From Neospora caninum Liverpool (taxonomy: Eukaryota > Apicomplexa > Conoidasida > Eucoccidiorida > Sarcocystidae): DNA of 64,000 bases. Under the pieces are notes generated by a model that did no database searches, was not told the DNA's origin, and worked only from the letters and a program-made list of their open reading frames with translations. Positions 23,917-36,272 of the stretch are shown here, in pieces. Positions within the stretch are counted from its first letter, which is position 1, and the number at the start of each line of letters is the position of its first letter. Position numbers and translations under genes: made by a program. The stretch spans positions 5,318,839 to 5,382,838 of the forward strand of contig NC_018395.1 of assembly GCF_000208865.1 (NCBI RefSeq), written 5' to 3'.

Positions 23917-25394
23917 ACTGTGTCGTCTCTGGTTTGTCAATTTCCGTCTTGCTAGCGGAATTCATTGTGTTCGCTCGCATGCATTCTCCTGTGGTGACAT
24001 GAGGCACGGAGTTCATACTAATAAGAGCCCGGGCGTATATTACAAAAATATGTGTTGCCGTTGGTTCGTTTCTCCTACGGTATCGTCGCTGCTGTTCAGA
24101 AGCCTTGGTTCACACTTCCGCACTTTCGCACCAAGCGCAGTTTGTCCTACGGGTTCTCCTTCCCTTTTGCAAACTGTCTGCTAGCGCTCTCTTCTCGTCG
24201 TGATAGCTGAGAACGCACCGCCGGCAACCCTCAACTCGTCAGTTTACCATGTCTGATGAAGAACATCGTCATCTGCGTCTCCACCGGTTCTACCATGCGA
24301 CGGGCTCATTGCTGTCTTGATGCTGAAGCGAGCCTGTTTCCGATGCCTTCGGGCCTCCCACCCCACATTTCTCTATTTCTAACTGTGGACATCCGCGTGT
24401 TTTCCATTGCTAGTCACTTTTCTTCCTGGTTCTCCAACTCGTGACCAAGTGTATGCATTCCTCGGGCTTTCAATACGCCTACTAACCGAAGCGGACTCTG
24501 CTGCTGCGTGGCTGCCCATACGGTTTCGCCCCCATAAAGGGAGAGTTCCGCTGCCTATGCAGCTCGAACGCACCGATGCCTTAGCACCGCTGTATCCTAT
24601 CACTGTGTGCAACATACCACACCTCTCTCAAATTGCGGCAATCGTTAGCACTCCCTAGCGCTAGGTTCCATGCGAACTGGGAAATCAATCTTAGCTTGGG
24701 AGGGGTTTATTTGAACACTGAAACTACGGTGTAGCTCCTGACATTGCACATCCACTGACTCCCTGCACCAATATTGAGCAGTTCTGTTACTGCTACTGAG
24801 CAACAGGCCAATAGCCGAGGCAAACGGAAACAAGACAAAGTGTGGGCGACTTCCCCTAGACGGGTGACAGCGTCCGTCACTTCCGCGGGCCTCCCGGCCG
24901 CTGCTTTCCAAGGCTTTTAGAAAACAACACAGGTCGTGTCCGCTAGTTTTGAACTGATATTATAAAACAGTCTGCAGCCTTCGTACTCCCAGGGACACCA
25001 TAAGGGGTAGGGAACAGGCCCATCCACTCGCCGATTATTTGGGTCGTCACCATGTCAGAAGCAGGTTCCTAACACCTCTCACTGATTCACCGCTTGCACA
25101 TGTCCTTACACGTGTTGGACTACGACTGTAACACCCGCACGAAACCCGGAGCCGCGCAGTGCCTTACAGCGGGTGACTTTTATCTACGCACAGCGACACT
25201 GCATATCGTTGGTCTCCCAAATAAGATACATTTGTATGGGCTGGAAATTTCGCTGTAAAACATCAACGTTCATAGCATCTTAGAAGGAGGAATGGAAATC
25301 GAAGCCAAATGCAATCAGCTCCCCTCCCGTCTATCTGCTTCCTGGCTGTGGTCCAGGAATGCGCCGCTCGTTCTTCTGTCCGTTTGGAGAGCTT
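23917..25394. other. 1.5-kb convergent spacer
   Basis: Lies between the 3' ends of CFAP298 (+) and RPN11 (-). Only short frames without support on either strand. Presumably holds both 3' UTRs and polyadenylation sites. No repeat of note. Confidence 0.55.
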
Positions 25395-28300
25395 TCAGAA
25401 GATGAGAGTATCAATCATTGTGCCCAAAGAGTGGAGAATGTTTTCCGTCATCAAAGTGTCTACATCACTCTCCAGTCGCTTCTTGGCATCGACTTTCCCA
25501 GCACGCTCGACCACCAGCTGCTCAGGCGTCTTTTTGATTTCTTCTTGAACCATTTTGTTGTACTGCTCCGACAATTCCTTCATCGACTTGGTACACGCCG
25601 CACTCTCCGCAGCCATTTCGTCGAATGGCTGCACGCACAGGCGGCATGAGAGAGGGAGAAAAAGTACACACGGTATTCAGTCTCTCTTGTGCCTCATCGT
25701 TTCTAGCTTCGCCACCAAAAACAAGCATGCGCGTACCAGTCCTTCTTCAACCTGTGCGTGTAACAAACACGGGAACACGCGTGGACGAAAGCGGTGTCTG
25801 GCTTCTTGACGTCTGCTGAACACTGCTTTGAGCAATTTCACGAAAACACTGCCCTTCCTGTGGAAATCACCACAGCGCCTGTCCCTGCTTGTCGAAATTC
25901 AGGAATTCTGGGGCCAAATCAGTGCTCTGGTTTCCATGGCATGAAACGCACAAAGATGTCGAACCCCGCACGCGCAAACGCCGGCTGTGGACAAAACTCG
26001 GCACCTGACATCCGGCCGGAATGTGCTCAACTGGGGACGCCGCCTGCTGACCTAGCGCCCGTATCGTCTTCACGTCCAGCAACTAACCTTAAGTTTCAGA
26101 GCGTCGTTCCACTTATTCTTGTGGAGATTCAGGAGCATCTGGTTCTCCAACTCATTTTTCCGGTAATTGATCACAATGGAGTAGTAGTTCCGATTCAAGC
26201 CGTGGACAAGCGCGGAGATTGTCGGTCGCTGAAGGTGGCCGATGTTGCTTGTCGTCTGTCGCAGGTCTTGGCCTGGACAGAAGGAAACGAAAGTTGACGG
26301 AAAAGAATGCAGCACCCACTCTCCCTTTCAGACGAAGGATGCATCCCCACTCCCCGAGCGAACAACAGCTGGAAAGCGTTTCGAACTATCGACCTGTTGT
26401 CGAGTTCAGATCGACACGCTCTTCTTGGGATGGCGGCCTGCTCTGGACGCCCATCCAACGCGTCCCCTCGTAAAACTACGCACGTGTGCCCAACAGTCAG
26501 TCGATAGCAAACAGGGGGTCTGATCCGTGTCCGTGCTTGTCACAGAAGCTCAGGAGCACCTTCCCTGCAAGCGGAGGGGAATCAGCGAGTTCTGAGGGCA
26601 GACTCTTGTACGGCAGAGCCGTTCCTTACCAAGCATAAGAAGATGAGGATTAATCAGACGGAAGCAGTCAATAACAACTTTGCCTTTGACCGACTGGATC
26701 GGGTCCACGACGACTCCCACAGCCCTCGGGTTCAGCTGCTCAAAGCTCTGCTGAGTGTTTACATCCGTTCCTGACGGGCAAAACAGCGGACAGGTGAAAC
26801 AGTCCGTCTGAAGGCTGTTGCACAGGCGAGGCAGCATCCTTGTTCCTTGCCTCAGACGCGCCCGACACCGACCCCTGGCGTGCGTGGCAAACCATGAAGC
26901 ACACAAAATTCAGCCGTTTTCCCTCTGGAAAGATGAAAGCCGCAATCATCTTCCCTGAAAGTGCTGCGCTTGGACGCACACGCTTTTCCTGGAAGGGGCG
27001 CGCCTCCCCTCCCTGCGCGTTCCCAGCATCCGCAACGCGTCATCTGTCCAGCAAACCCGAATCTGGAAGTTCAAGAGCCGTCTGAAACGTTCCCCTGGCG
27101 CTGGGATCCCACCGAGGAAAGTTCGGGTATCCCAACCCACTGCCGGCTGAATTTAATGCGGAGACGCGTGTACACAAACGCATAAAGGAAAACGCCTCCG
27201 TTCAACTGCTGGTGCACAGTGCATGCACTGGAGGAAATGAGCACTCACCTGAGAACCAACAGCCGAAACCCGGGTGGGAATGGTACCAGCCGACAACCAT
27301 CTCCGGACGGCCTGTCCTTTTCAACTGTTCCAACATCTCTGTCTGGTACACTGGGTCCACGGCCTCGACACTGACACTGTTGCCTGCACAGAGGACGGAA
27401 CGGGAGAAAACAGTAGGGGAGCCCGTTTCCTTCCCTTGCGAGAATCCGACCATTTCTGAGCGGCCACACTTGGTGCACGGGTGCATCCACACATCTTGAC
27501 CGATCGTGATCCAGATTCGCCCTCTCGCGCGCAGCAAATGCAAAGCTGAGTGAACGTCTCTCAACGAGGGAAATCCGACGCATCACGACCCGCCGAGTCC
27601 GACGGGGCAATCAGCAGACGAAAGGCACGCGCGACTGCACAGGCTGCCCCAAAGAGCATCTCCACAACCTTGTCCTACACCGTGTCCGCGGATTTAGTCT
27701 ACGCATGCATGGAAACGCGTTGCCTGCTGCGAGGCGCATTTCAGTGGACGAGGGAAGAGAGACTGCGTGTGCCACCAGCGTCTTCCTTTCGTCGTCTGTT
27801 CGGCATTGTGCTTCGCCTACGGACCACCCCGAACCGGACGTAGGAAATCCCTTAGGACGCACACCTGTTCAGTGTTGCTGCCCCACGGCGCAGAACCAGG
27901 ATTTCCAGTTCTCCCTCTGGTCAGGAGAAAGCCGAACACGCACCTGATTGCGGCATGGAGAATACGTCCACGACACGGACGGTGTAATCGTCAATGAACT
28001 CTCCGAGCATGAGACCCATGACTTCCATAGGGACTCCAGCCTGAAGGGAAAAGGCACGAGAAGGCCCGGAGTCATTACAACTTGGCGAGGTTCGAAGAGC
28101 AAAAAGACAGACACGAAGGGAGCGCTAGGAAGACAAATGCGCGACGCGAAAATGTCGGCAATTGCCACTGAAAACGACGCGGGCTACGTGTGCACAGCGG
28201 CAGGGTAGTAGTTTTCTCTGTACGGATCCGGTGGACATGCACAGGCTTGCATTTTCGCACGGCAGTTTGGCCCACCAAAGGCACGACGTGTCTGCGTGAT

Positions 28301-28642
28301 TACGAGCAGAGATGTGTGAGAGTGCCGACGCGCTATTTACGTTGATGTGGCGAAAACACAGGCCGACGGCACCGCAGGTACACACTGCGAACTGCTCCAA
28401 TAGTATGTCACACAGCCCCTTTTTATGGTACGGAATACCTCTGTAATGATCAGCAAGCAGTTGCCTTTTCTCAGGTGTGGGAAACTCACCCTCCCATGCT
28501 TGAGCATCTTCAACAGCGCAAGAGATGAAATGTACACCTGCTCGGAGGTGTCGGCCATCGGTTGATCCCGATTTGGTGGACCGACGCCCATGCCCCCAAA
28601 CTGCTGAAGCAGGCCTCGAAGGTTCGAAGGCAAACCCGCCAT
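25395..28642 (-). CDS. RPN11: 26S proteasome lid deubiquitinase RPN11/PSMD14
   Basis: Six exons in coding order: 28642-28490, 28040-27944, 27383-27249, 26770-26630, 26272-26088, 25628-25395; phases agree and the product is 314 residues, the usual size for Rpn11. JAMM/MPN+ zinc metalloprotease of the 19S lid that removes ubiquitin chains during substrate degradation. Zinc and catalytic residues are intact: E57 in [11 protein letters not shown], then H118, H120 and D131 in [14 protein letters not shown]; the motif is split by intron 3 at the Gly before Thr-Asp. Other Rpn11 hallmarks: [79 protein letters not shown]. The C-terminal helices (TPEQLVVE ... [10 protein letters not shown]) are present. 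The N-terminal [19 protein letters not shown] is typical. Catalytically competent; very confident. Confidence 0.96.
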
Positions 28643-30250
28643 TCTGCTTTGTCTTGCGCACGACAGCGGCCGGAGCTGTCAGTGGGTACGGAAAGGCAAT
28701 ACGCGGAAAACGCAAAAAAAAAACAGAAACCGACGAAAAGGCGCACGCTTTTAACACCGTCCGCAGAGCTGGACAACGACAAGATCACACGATTGTCGGG
28801 AGGTCGGCAAAAGCCCTGGGGCGGCAGCCGGCGCAGAGGCCGCCGAAGCTCGGGGCAGTCTCTGTCCGTTTCTGTGCGCACAGGGTAGCGGAAAAAACAA
28901 ACGGCTTCGCAACTCGCGCAGAACAGCTCTGAACGGCCTGCACAGGGGACGAGCACGGCGGAAGTGAACTTGCTTCGACGGCCAAGAAGAGGGAAATCCG
29001 ACCAAAGTCTGCAGACAGATGCACGTGCCGGTTGGAAACGAGGTCGATCAGGGTGTACACACGAACCTGACGGTCCAGTGGCGCTAGACTCTATACGGTG
29101 TCCCAGAGAAAGACAAGGGGAACTGACGTCGAAGCAGCAATCAAAGGCAGAAAAGTGCCATCGGCACACAAAAGACCTTCGGGCTGGGAGAGAATCTAGA
29201 GAAAACACTGGGAGGTCGGCGAAAAGAAGTGAGTTGCCTGCACAAGCAGCAGTGTGTCTACAAAAGCCCAGCTGACGGACACAGTAGGTGTTAAGACGTC
29301 GTTTGCCAGTCGCCAAGAAAACCGACAAGCACGGAACGAACTTGGCTCTTTCGGTTTTCCGACACGGGAGCAGAGAGTAAGTGGAATTCCCTGGAAATTT
29401 ATCGAAACACGCGTCACACCAGTGAAAAGTGGAGACCTTGAACAGAGCCGGAACACGTGCACGCTGCTGTGCGGCGGTGGTGATCCTGCATGCAGACGCC
29501 ATCGTAAAGGCGCTCTGTGAACCCAACTTGCATTCCTGATCTCCAAATTGCTTTCAGCCACCTAAGATTTGATTTCTTTGTCCAGATTTGTGTCCGCGCT
29601 GTGCTAGTTCTCACCGATTCCATTCAGGCAGCATCCTAAAGACGTTCCCGCCCCGTGTTCCCTCGAATAGCCCACAATGGGGAAGTGACTCCATTCAACT
29701 CTACACTCCGTGCCACTGCAAGACCGCCTGTCGCCAGCGCTTTGCCGCATGCGTAGCCTTAAAGCCTTGCGTTTTCGCCACAGCCCTCTCGGCTCCTGTT
29801 TCCTGCTCTTTCCTACTGTACTCTGTCCTAGACGCTCAACTTTGTCCATATGTTTCACCGGCTGGAGGTTTTGCCCCGCTGAATGGACTCCGAACACCGG
29901 AAGCCGCGCACCTGTTGCCACTCTGCGGACACTGTCAAAGTGCGTCCGCCTCTCTTGACTCCACCGAGCGAAGAAGCCGCCAAGGTTTTGCGAGCGAAAT
30001 TTGTGTAAAGGAGTTTCATGCTTTGCCCGTTCTGAAGCTAAGAGAGAGGCGGAGGCACCGGGAGCTCTGAACGACCGCAGCCGATCGTAAGGCCGCAGTA
30101 GGGAAGCCGGGGGTGTTTCAAGTGTGTACCACAGGCAAATGCGTCTGCCAGCGTGCATGTCTGTAGCCGAAAAACGGACTGACAGGAGAGAGGGGAACCT
30201 GAGTTTTGTGCTTTCTTTCTTCCGCTTATGGAAGCGAGGAGAGGACGACA
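28643..30250. promoter_or_regulatory. 1.6-kb bidirectional promoter region
   Basis: Separates the start codons of divergently transcribed RPN11 (-) and the RAP protein (+). Long frames on the - strand here have no family resemblance. A 10-bp palindrome CTGCATGCAG at 29486-29495 contains TGCATGC, a motif reported as enriched upstream of T. gondii genes and resembling ApiAP2 sites; its use here is inferred. No TATA box seen. Confidence 0.45.
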
Positions 30251-33104
30251 ATGAAGCTTCGCCCAAAACTATCGCGGAGACTTGAGGCCGCTGTACAGAC
30301 ACCGCTCCCTTTTCGGCGGACAGTCCGATACGGCCACCGGCAAAACGGGTGTTGCCCGACTCCTTTTTTTCCCGACGCAGGGTTCGCTTTTCTTCCAACA
30401 GACAGAGCAGCAGAGAGCCGCGTTTCTGCTCAAGACGACGCCCCGAGTTCCGCGGCCTTCGAGGACTGGTCGAAGCCACCTGGAGGTCGGAAGACTGCCT
30501 GGCGTCTCCAGGATGCACCCGGGATCAGCCGCTCCCGACCTTCCTCAGAACTGAATTCCCACGGCTTGTACAGTAGCTGCTGGCCTGGAGTTACCGGAAA
30601 CAACGCAGGCAGTTTTAGCCGCTCCTCCGTCCAGCTCTGGGCCTCCCGTTTTGCAAAAGACAGGCGGTTTCCTCGTAGCCGCTGTTTGCATACCGGCCGC
30701 TGCCATGTCGAGCCCTCACGGCGTGGCGGTGGCGGAGAGACAGAGTGCGTCCCTGTCTCTAGCAGTGGAGACTGCACGCGAGTTGAGGAGAGGAGGGCGG
30801 ACGGGGACACGGAGCTTCTGACGGGCCCCGAAAAAGAAATCGACATAGACATGCGCTTCTTTGACGGGAGCGTCTACTCGGAGGAAGAGGATCTCCTGGA
30901 GAAGAAACGGAGGATTGGTGTAGGCATGGGCCCTGGGGGCTCAGCGCCGTCTCGTGGCGCTCCGCCCGCTTCCGGCTCCTCTCCAGGTTCTTTTCGCTCG
31001 TCTTGTGGCCGCGGCGTTTTCGTGTCTTCGCCGACCTCTTCCCAGGCAGGTCTACTCTCAGAGTCCCTTCCTCGGGCGCCGTCGTGTAGCCCGCCCTTGG
31101 CGCCGCCTCCCTTTTCTCCTTCCTCCCTGTCCTCACCGAAACTGGTCCCCGTCTCCGAGTACTGCAAGCTGTCGAGGCGGTTTCCTCCGGGCCAGGAGGC
31201 TGTGGGAGCTTTTGACTTGGCTGTTAAATTTGAGACCCTCGTTTCTCTTCGATTCCCGCTCGACCAACATCCCCGAAGAACGCACGCCTGCTTTCCTCGC
31301 TCTCGCCTCGCTTCTATGCCTTCGCGGCCCCGTCCTCCCGCGAGCCTTCCTTCCCCGGCGGCGTTTCAGCAGTTGCTTGGCGAGGCCATTTCGATTGCGA
31401 AGGCCAATGCGGACATTCTCCCTGTATCTACACTGCTCTCTGTTGCGCATGCAGCCGCGCGGCTAGGGGTGCAAATTTTCTCCTTTGCTTCGGCGCTCCG
31501 GCGCCGCGCCCTCGATCTCCTCCCTGAAATAAAGAATCCCGCCGCGTTCATCCGTCTCCTACAAGACTTGGAGAAGCTCGGTGGTCTGGGAGACCGCCAC
31601 TTTATCTTCTTCAGAGAAAAAGTGAAGGAAACGCTCCAGAGTGCTTCCTCGCGTTGTTCGCTCTTTGGGACCACTCTGGTCGTCCACCTTCTCGCTCGGC
31701 ACAGACTGAGAGACGAAGAACTCCTGACGCTCGCGTACCGCAGGTTTTCGCGGAACCGATACACTCTCGCTGCGGCTGTGAGAGAAACACCTTCGCTCTT
31801 GGCGGTAAGGCCTAACAGTACGCATCCGTCGAAGTAAAGGCTATCTTTTGCGGCTGCTGCGGTCACTGCTGGCCCGCTGCTGGGGCCAGAGGGAGTGACC
31901 GGGTTATCCCAGACAACTTGGAAGGGGCTTCCGGGTTTTCTCCGTTATGCTCGTTTCGATCAATTCGGCCTTTGCCTCGTTGCCAGCGACTCTCTCCCCT
32001 GTGTCCGGGCGGCTTCGTCGATCTGAGAGACTTGAGGTTCCGTCACAAAAAACGGAGGCGTGGTCTCTGCTCCCACTTTTGTTCTGTCGCATGCAGGCGC
32101 TGCCGCTGGCCCTGTCGAGGCTCGAGGTCCCAACGTTGGCTGCGTCTGTGCTGGACAGTCTGCTCAGGGACCAAGCGCGAGCAACTCTAAGTCAACTGTC
32201 GATCCACGAGCTTTCCAACCTCGCGTATGCCATCGCCTGCGTTTCCACACATTCCCAAGTCACTGTAGGCACGCGTGCATCGACGGACGACGCAGGTTCT
32301 TGTCACGCGGAACGGCTAGAGCGTTTCGTGAGGGACCCGCCAAAAAGCAGTGGAAAGTTGGGGTGTGACATGCAGTTGCAGCCAGAGCAAAGGCCCGCAA
32401 GCAAACAAGCGGGGAACGCGTTTGTTGATTCGACAGAAAGCAACGCCGCAAGTAGAGGAATCGGCGGACAGGCTCCAGAAAACCAGCGGGGGAAAGATAC
32501 CTCATTCCAGGTTCTTGAAACGCGCGCTGTATGTACACCTGAGGAATTGGGACGTCGGTCGGCTCTGTTAACGACCATCTTACGAACGCTTTCTCGCAGT
32601 TCTCTGAGGCGTCAGCCACTTAACTCTCCCTTTGAGCGTGCGTGGCGACAGATGCAAATCATTGATCTGCATCTGCAGTACAAAATAGGCCCTCTCTGTG
32701 TGGACGATGAGGAAGCGCTCCAATTTCTTTCTCTTGCGCGGGAGAAGAAGCTGTTGAACCTGGTTCACGTGTCCCAAGTTCAGAAGCGTGTTGGACGCTT
32801 GCTTTTTGACGAAGGACTGATGTCTGAAATATGTGTTGAGTATCCTCTGGGGCCGTATGTCTTAGATTTTGCAATACCGTCTCGCAAGCTGGTTGTCGAA
32901 GTTGATGGAGAAGCCCATTTCTTCTTTGGTACAACGGTGCCTACTGCTCAGACGCGTATGAAGCGTGAACTGCTTGCGGCTATGGGGTGGCATGTGGTCG
33001 TCGTTCCTCAGGAGCTTTGGAGGAACAAAAGGAAAGGGAAAATCAAAGAATTTGTGGCGAGAAAGGTCCGAGAAGGACTCGAGATCGACAGTGGCGGGAG
33101 GTGA
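30251..33104 (+). CDS. RAP-domain protein, probable mitochondrial RNA factor
   Basis: Two exons, 30251-31804 and 32097-33104, joined in phase 0; 853 residues starting MKLRPKLSRRLEAAVQTPLP, an Arg-rich N-terminus suited to mitochondrial import. The middle (exon 1 end and exon 2 start) holds helical repeats such as LPVSTLLSVAHAAARLGV and LSIHELSNLAYAIACV, as in the heptatricopeptide-like repeats of this family. The C-terminus is a RAP domain (about 32815-33085): LDFAIPSRKLVVEVDGEAHFF, TRMKRELLAAMGWHVVVVP, with a PD-(D/E)xK-like core. RAP proteins are expanded in apicomplexans, and those studied act on mitochondrial RNA or fragmented mitoribosomal RNA. The first 200 residues and a region near 32270-32530 are low complexity and poorly conserved. 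Exact RNA target unknown. Confidence 0.85.
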
Positions 33105-34049
33105 AGTCACATACTACAGCAGCAAGAAGACTGGAGAAACAAGGGGAGCATTGAGCCACAGGTATTTCAGACGACAACAAACAGTGGAGCTTGAGTGGAA
33201 GCAGAGAAAAGGGTGATGGGTTCCATCGAGGAAAGAGCGAGTACAGGTTTTCTCCCAACATCAGGGAAGTGGGCGACAGGACTGCGACGAAAGGCGCCCC
33301 GAGCAAGCACTTTTTCGCTGAGCCGGCTTCCGGTTTCCGTTCCTTATGTAAAGTGGTCGTGTTCCTTTTTCTGTTTTGAGACCCGGACACAAGGGGGAGG
33401 AACGAGATTCGACCCGCTGTTGCGCTCGACCGGCAGCGGGATCCTCTCTCCTGCGCCTTTTTGCGGCTTTTCCAGATGTTCGTGTCACACCGGGAGACTC
33501 GAGCTCACGAGACACTTTCTTGCATTGACTCCAGGCGCACCTACCGTTTGCTTGCTACAAGCGCTGATGCGTGTGAAACACAGAGTTGCTGAACGACGTG
33601 GGCGACACACCACCGAACACGACGGGGCCGTAGGTCGAGGCGCGTTTCGTTTCCAACAAGTGGGAGAGCGATCTTGCGAGACCACAGGAATCGGTGGTTT
33701 CCTGTCTCTCTAGGGAGCTTGCCTACGTGCGACCGTCCCGTTTCATTTCCTTGTGAGGATGTCCTGGCCTTCAAACTACTGGGGAGTCCCGACTCCAGCA
33801 CATACCGCACTCCGTTCGTCGCCAGGATCCCGCAGGAAGCGTGTATCTTCTCGACTCGAGACACTCTCTGGACAGAAAACGCACGGGACTGTTGCGCAGT
33901 TCCTGTCGCTTCAGCAGCAGGCGGCCCCATCCCCCGTCCACGACGCCGCACTGGGCCAGAATCACCAGAAAACACGCAGAAATACCATCCGTCCACGACG
34001 GCGCTTTGGCGCGGACTCGACCGAATGTTTTGCATCGACAGAGAATGTA
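33105..34049. other. Spacer between RAP gene and tRNA-iMet
   Basis: 3' UTR of the RAP gene and tRNA upstream DNA. Frames on both strands are short or fall apart in composition; no gene supported. Confidence 0.5.
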
Positions 34050-34121
34050 AGCACCGTAGCTCAGTGGGAGAGTGGGGGGCTCATAACCCCCAGGTCCATG
34101 GATCGAAACCATGCGGTGCTA
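34050..34121 (+). tRNA. Initiator tRNA-Met (CAT)
   Basis: Complete cloverleaf without intron. Acceptor arm agcaccg pairs with cggtgct; D stem GCTC/GAGT; anticodon stem ggggg/ccccc with loop ctcataa (anticodon CAT); T arm catgg-atcgaaa-ccatg. Eukaryotic initiator identity is indicated by the A1-T72 pair, A54 and A60 in the T loop (ATCGAAA instead of TTCGA..) and consecutive G-C pairs at the bottom of the anticodon stem. A T5 run about 10 bases downstream can serve as RNA polymerase III terminator. Confidence 0.95.
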
Positions 34122-35132
34122 CTGGCTTTCTTTTTATTTTTCGTTCTCTCATCCTTCTTGCGGATGCCACACATTTGAAAGTTCTGAAGATACTTTTTGT
34201 GAATTTTGAATGCCGTGACTGCCTGCTGTACTAGTTGTTTTGGCAGATTTTAGGTTTTTTTCCCGAATTCGTCAGTCACACCCGCCTGGCGGGGGCGTTT
34301 CACAAAAGCCGTGCTGGCTACCTATGGATGGGCTTTGTATCATGTATCGAAGTGATCTCTCATCAAAAGAACCCTCTGAGGTTTTTCCTCCAATAGACAG
34401 TCCGGTTTCCGGTAACGAAGCCACAAGCGTTTGGACCCTCTCGTTTTCTGGTCCCTTTTTACCTGCGCAGCTACTCGGTGTGCTCCAGTGCCGTTCTCAG
34501 CTCTCACAGTTCTGTGCTGAGGATTGCCGAGGAGTCCCACACATTTATCCTCTAGAGAGTATGCAAAGCACTGTTCTGCAACAAACATTCTGCTAGACGC
34601 AACCAGCCTCCCAGCACACCTTATTATCCAGGGCAATGGACAACTTGTGACAGGTGATGCTCAGATAAATCTCGTGGAAAACCGAGATATGGTGCTGGCT
34701 TTAGCTCGGGCTTCGGCCTCGAGTTCCCTCAAAATCGCGAAAGCTCAGACTTCAGTCAGGCACAAGAAAACGTGAACGTACGCTGTCCATCGAGCAAGCG
34801 GCCCGTTTTCTTCTGGCCCCGAAAAAAAGCGCCACACAGAGTCGAGGACGGAGGCGCCTCCCTCTGGCCAAAACTCTTGCAACGGTATCGTCGACGCGGA
34901 CGATCCACGTTGCGTTCTTTGCCGCAGCCGCGCTTGCGGTTGGCGATCTCTGTTCTTTCCTCGGCTCAAATACGTCTGCGGTTTGAAGACGAAAAGCAAC
35001 GAGGATGCCTCTGAAACCGGGACGGCTTTGTGTCGCACGCGCGGAAAAGTACGACAACATCGGAAACTGGCGGTGTCTAAACGAACAGTGGTGAATTCCA
35101 ACCCTGTCACGCGAAAGACTCTTCTTTGCAAG
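34122..35132. other. 1.0-kb spacer between two tRNA genes
   Basis: No supported gene. A 90-codon frame beginning near 34327 has no family resemblance. The two tRNAs flanking it have their own internal promoters. Confidence 0.5.
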
Positions 35133-35204
35133 GGGCCTATGGCGCAATGGTAGCGCGTCTGACTCCAGATCAGAAGGCTGGGCGTTCGAGTCGCTCTGGG
35201 CTCA
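35133..35204 (+). tRNA. tRNA-Trp (CCA)
   Basis: Intronless cloverleaf: acceptor gggccta with tgggctc; D stem gcgc/gcgc around aatggta; anticodon stem tctga/tcaga with loop ctccaga (anticodon CCA); T arm gggcg-ttcgagt-cgctc; discriminator A at 35204. Followed immediately by a T5 run (about 35207-35211), a normal polymerase III terminator. Confidence 0.95.
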
Positions 35205-36272
35205 CATTTTTCCCAGTCGCCGCGTTCCCCTCTTCTGCTTTGGTACGTTGTCCTCCTCGTTTTTAATGCCGTTTGGAAGTAAGCACGGGACGAAGAAGCG
35301 CCCTTTTTGTGTTAATGCGACGTGAAATTTGAGTTTCCTCGCGCTCGCAAAAGCGCTCCGCTTTCTTCGCGGACCGACAGTCCCGCGACCAGAGAGAGCC
35401 CCGCCAGGCCAGCAGAACCGCGTGTGTGTATTCCGCTCGACTGGAACTGGAGTCAGACACAGTGTGTGCAAGAGGGGAAGGGGAGTTTCTTCTTGTGCGT
35501 CCGGGGATAAATGCTGCAGATCTACGCGCGTCGCGCTGCCGTACGCGAAAATCGTCCGTCACGTGCTTTTTTGCACCGTCTTCGTTTCCTCCCCCGGCGT
35601 TTTCGGGCTTTCGAACCGCACGCATGCACAACATCCCGATAACACAACGCAGCAGTCCTGTCCAGACGCAACTTCCCGTCGTCCCGCGTTTGCTTCTTGA
35701 GCGAAGCGCGTTTCCGTCGCTTTTTCGCGTCTTTGTGTGCCTCGCCGCGATCGAGGGCCCGCAGGTTGTGTGCGCGGAACTGCGGAGTCAGCTGCACTGT
35801 TCCCCTAGCGAGTGATCCAGGGCGAGGAGACGCACGGAAGATGAGCCAGAGAGGAAAGCTGCGCGTTCATTGTCGCTCAGGAGCGCGGTAGTCGTCCGCG
35901 AGGGAGGGGACGTTTGAGAGAGGCGGGCAAGCCGTTCTTTCTGCCGCGGAACTCGAGCGTGCACTCCGTCGATGCTCGATCCCTCTCAAATGCTCAACGG
36001 CGGCAGCGCTGCTCCACGACAGCCCTCGAGGCAGATCTCGGCGGAGGGCGGTTTTAGTTTTTCCTGTACTTGCTGCGTCTCCTCTCTGCTGCGTGTTTGT
36101 CGTCACCCGCTTTCCCTGTCTGTAATCCCCGCCCACCTTTGCGCATCTCCGTCGCTCTTTTTGCGCCGACCTCACGCCCTCGCGTCACGACGCAGTTCCC
36201 AGTTCCGCGCCCCAAGTGCGCGCCTTCGGTCTACGCTTCGGGAACTCGCCGTTGCCTCCCTTTTTTGCAGCC
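35205..36272. promoter_or_regulatory. Spacer and probable promoter of NAD+ synthetase
   Basis: No gene supported. The last 300 bases are pyrimidine-rich (for example 36100-36260), as commonly seen in coccidian 5' UTRs. An upstream in-frame ATG at 36216 would add 19 residues to the NAD+ synthetase but is less consistent with family start positions than 36273. Confidence 0.4.

Noticed and set aside
28510..29526. A long - strand frame overlapping the 5' end of RPN11
   Set aside because: Lies in the divergent promoter, Ser/Cys/Arg-rich, and its only overlap with known coding sequence is in a different frame from RPN11 exon 1.
34240..34596. A 118-codon frame between two tRNAs
   Set aside because: No motif, no conserved composition; probably chance.
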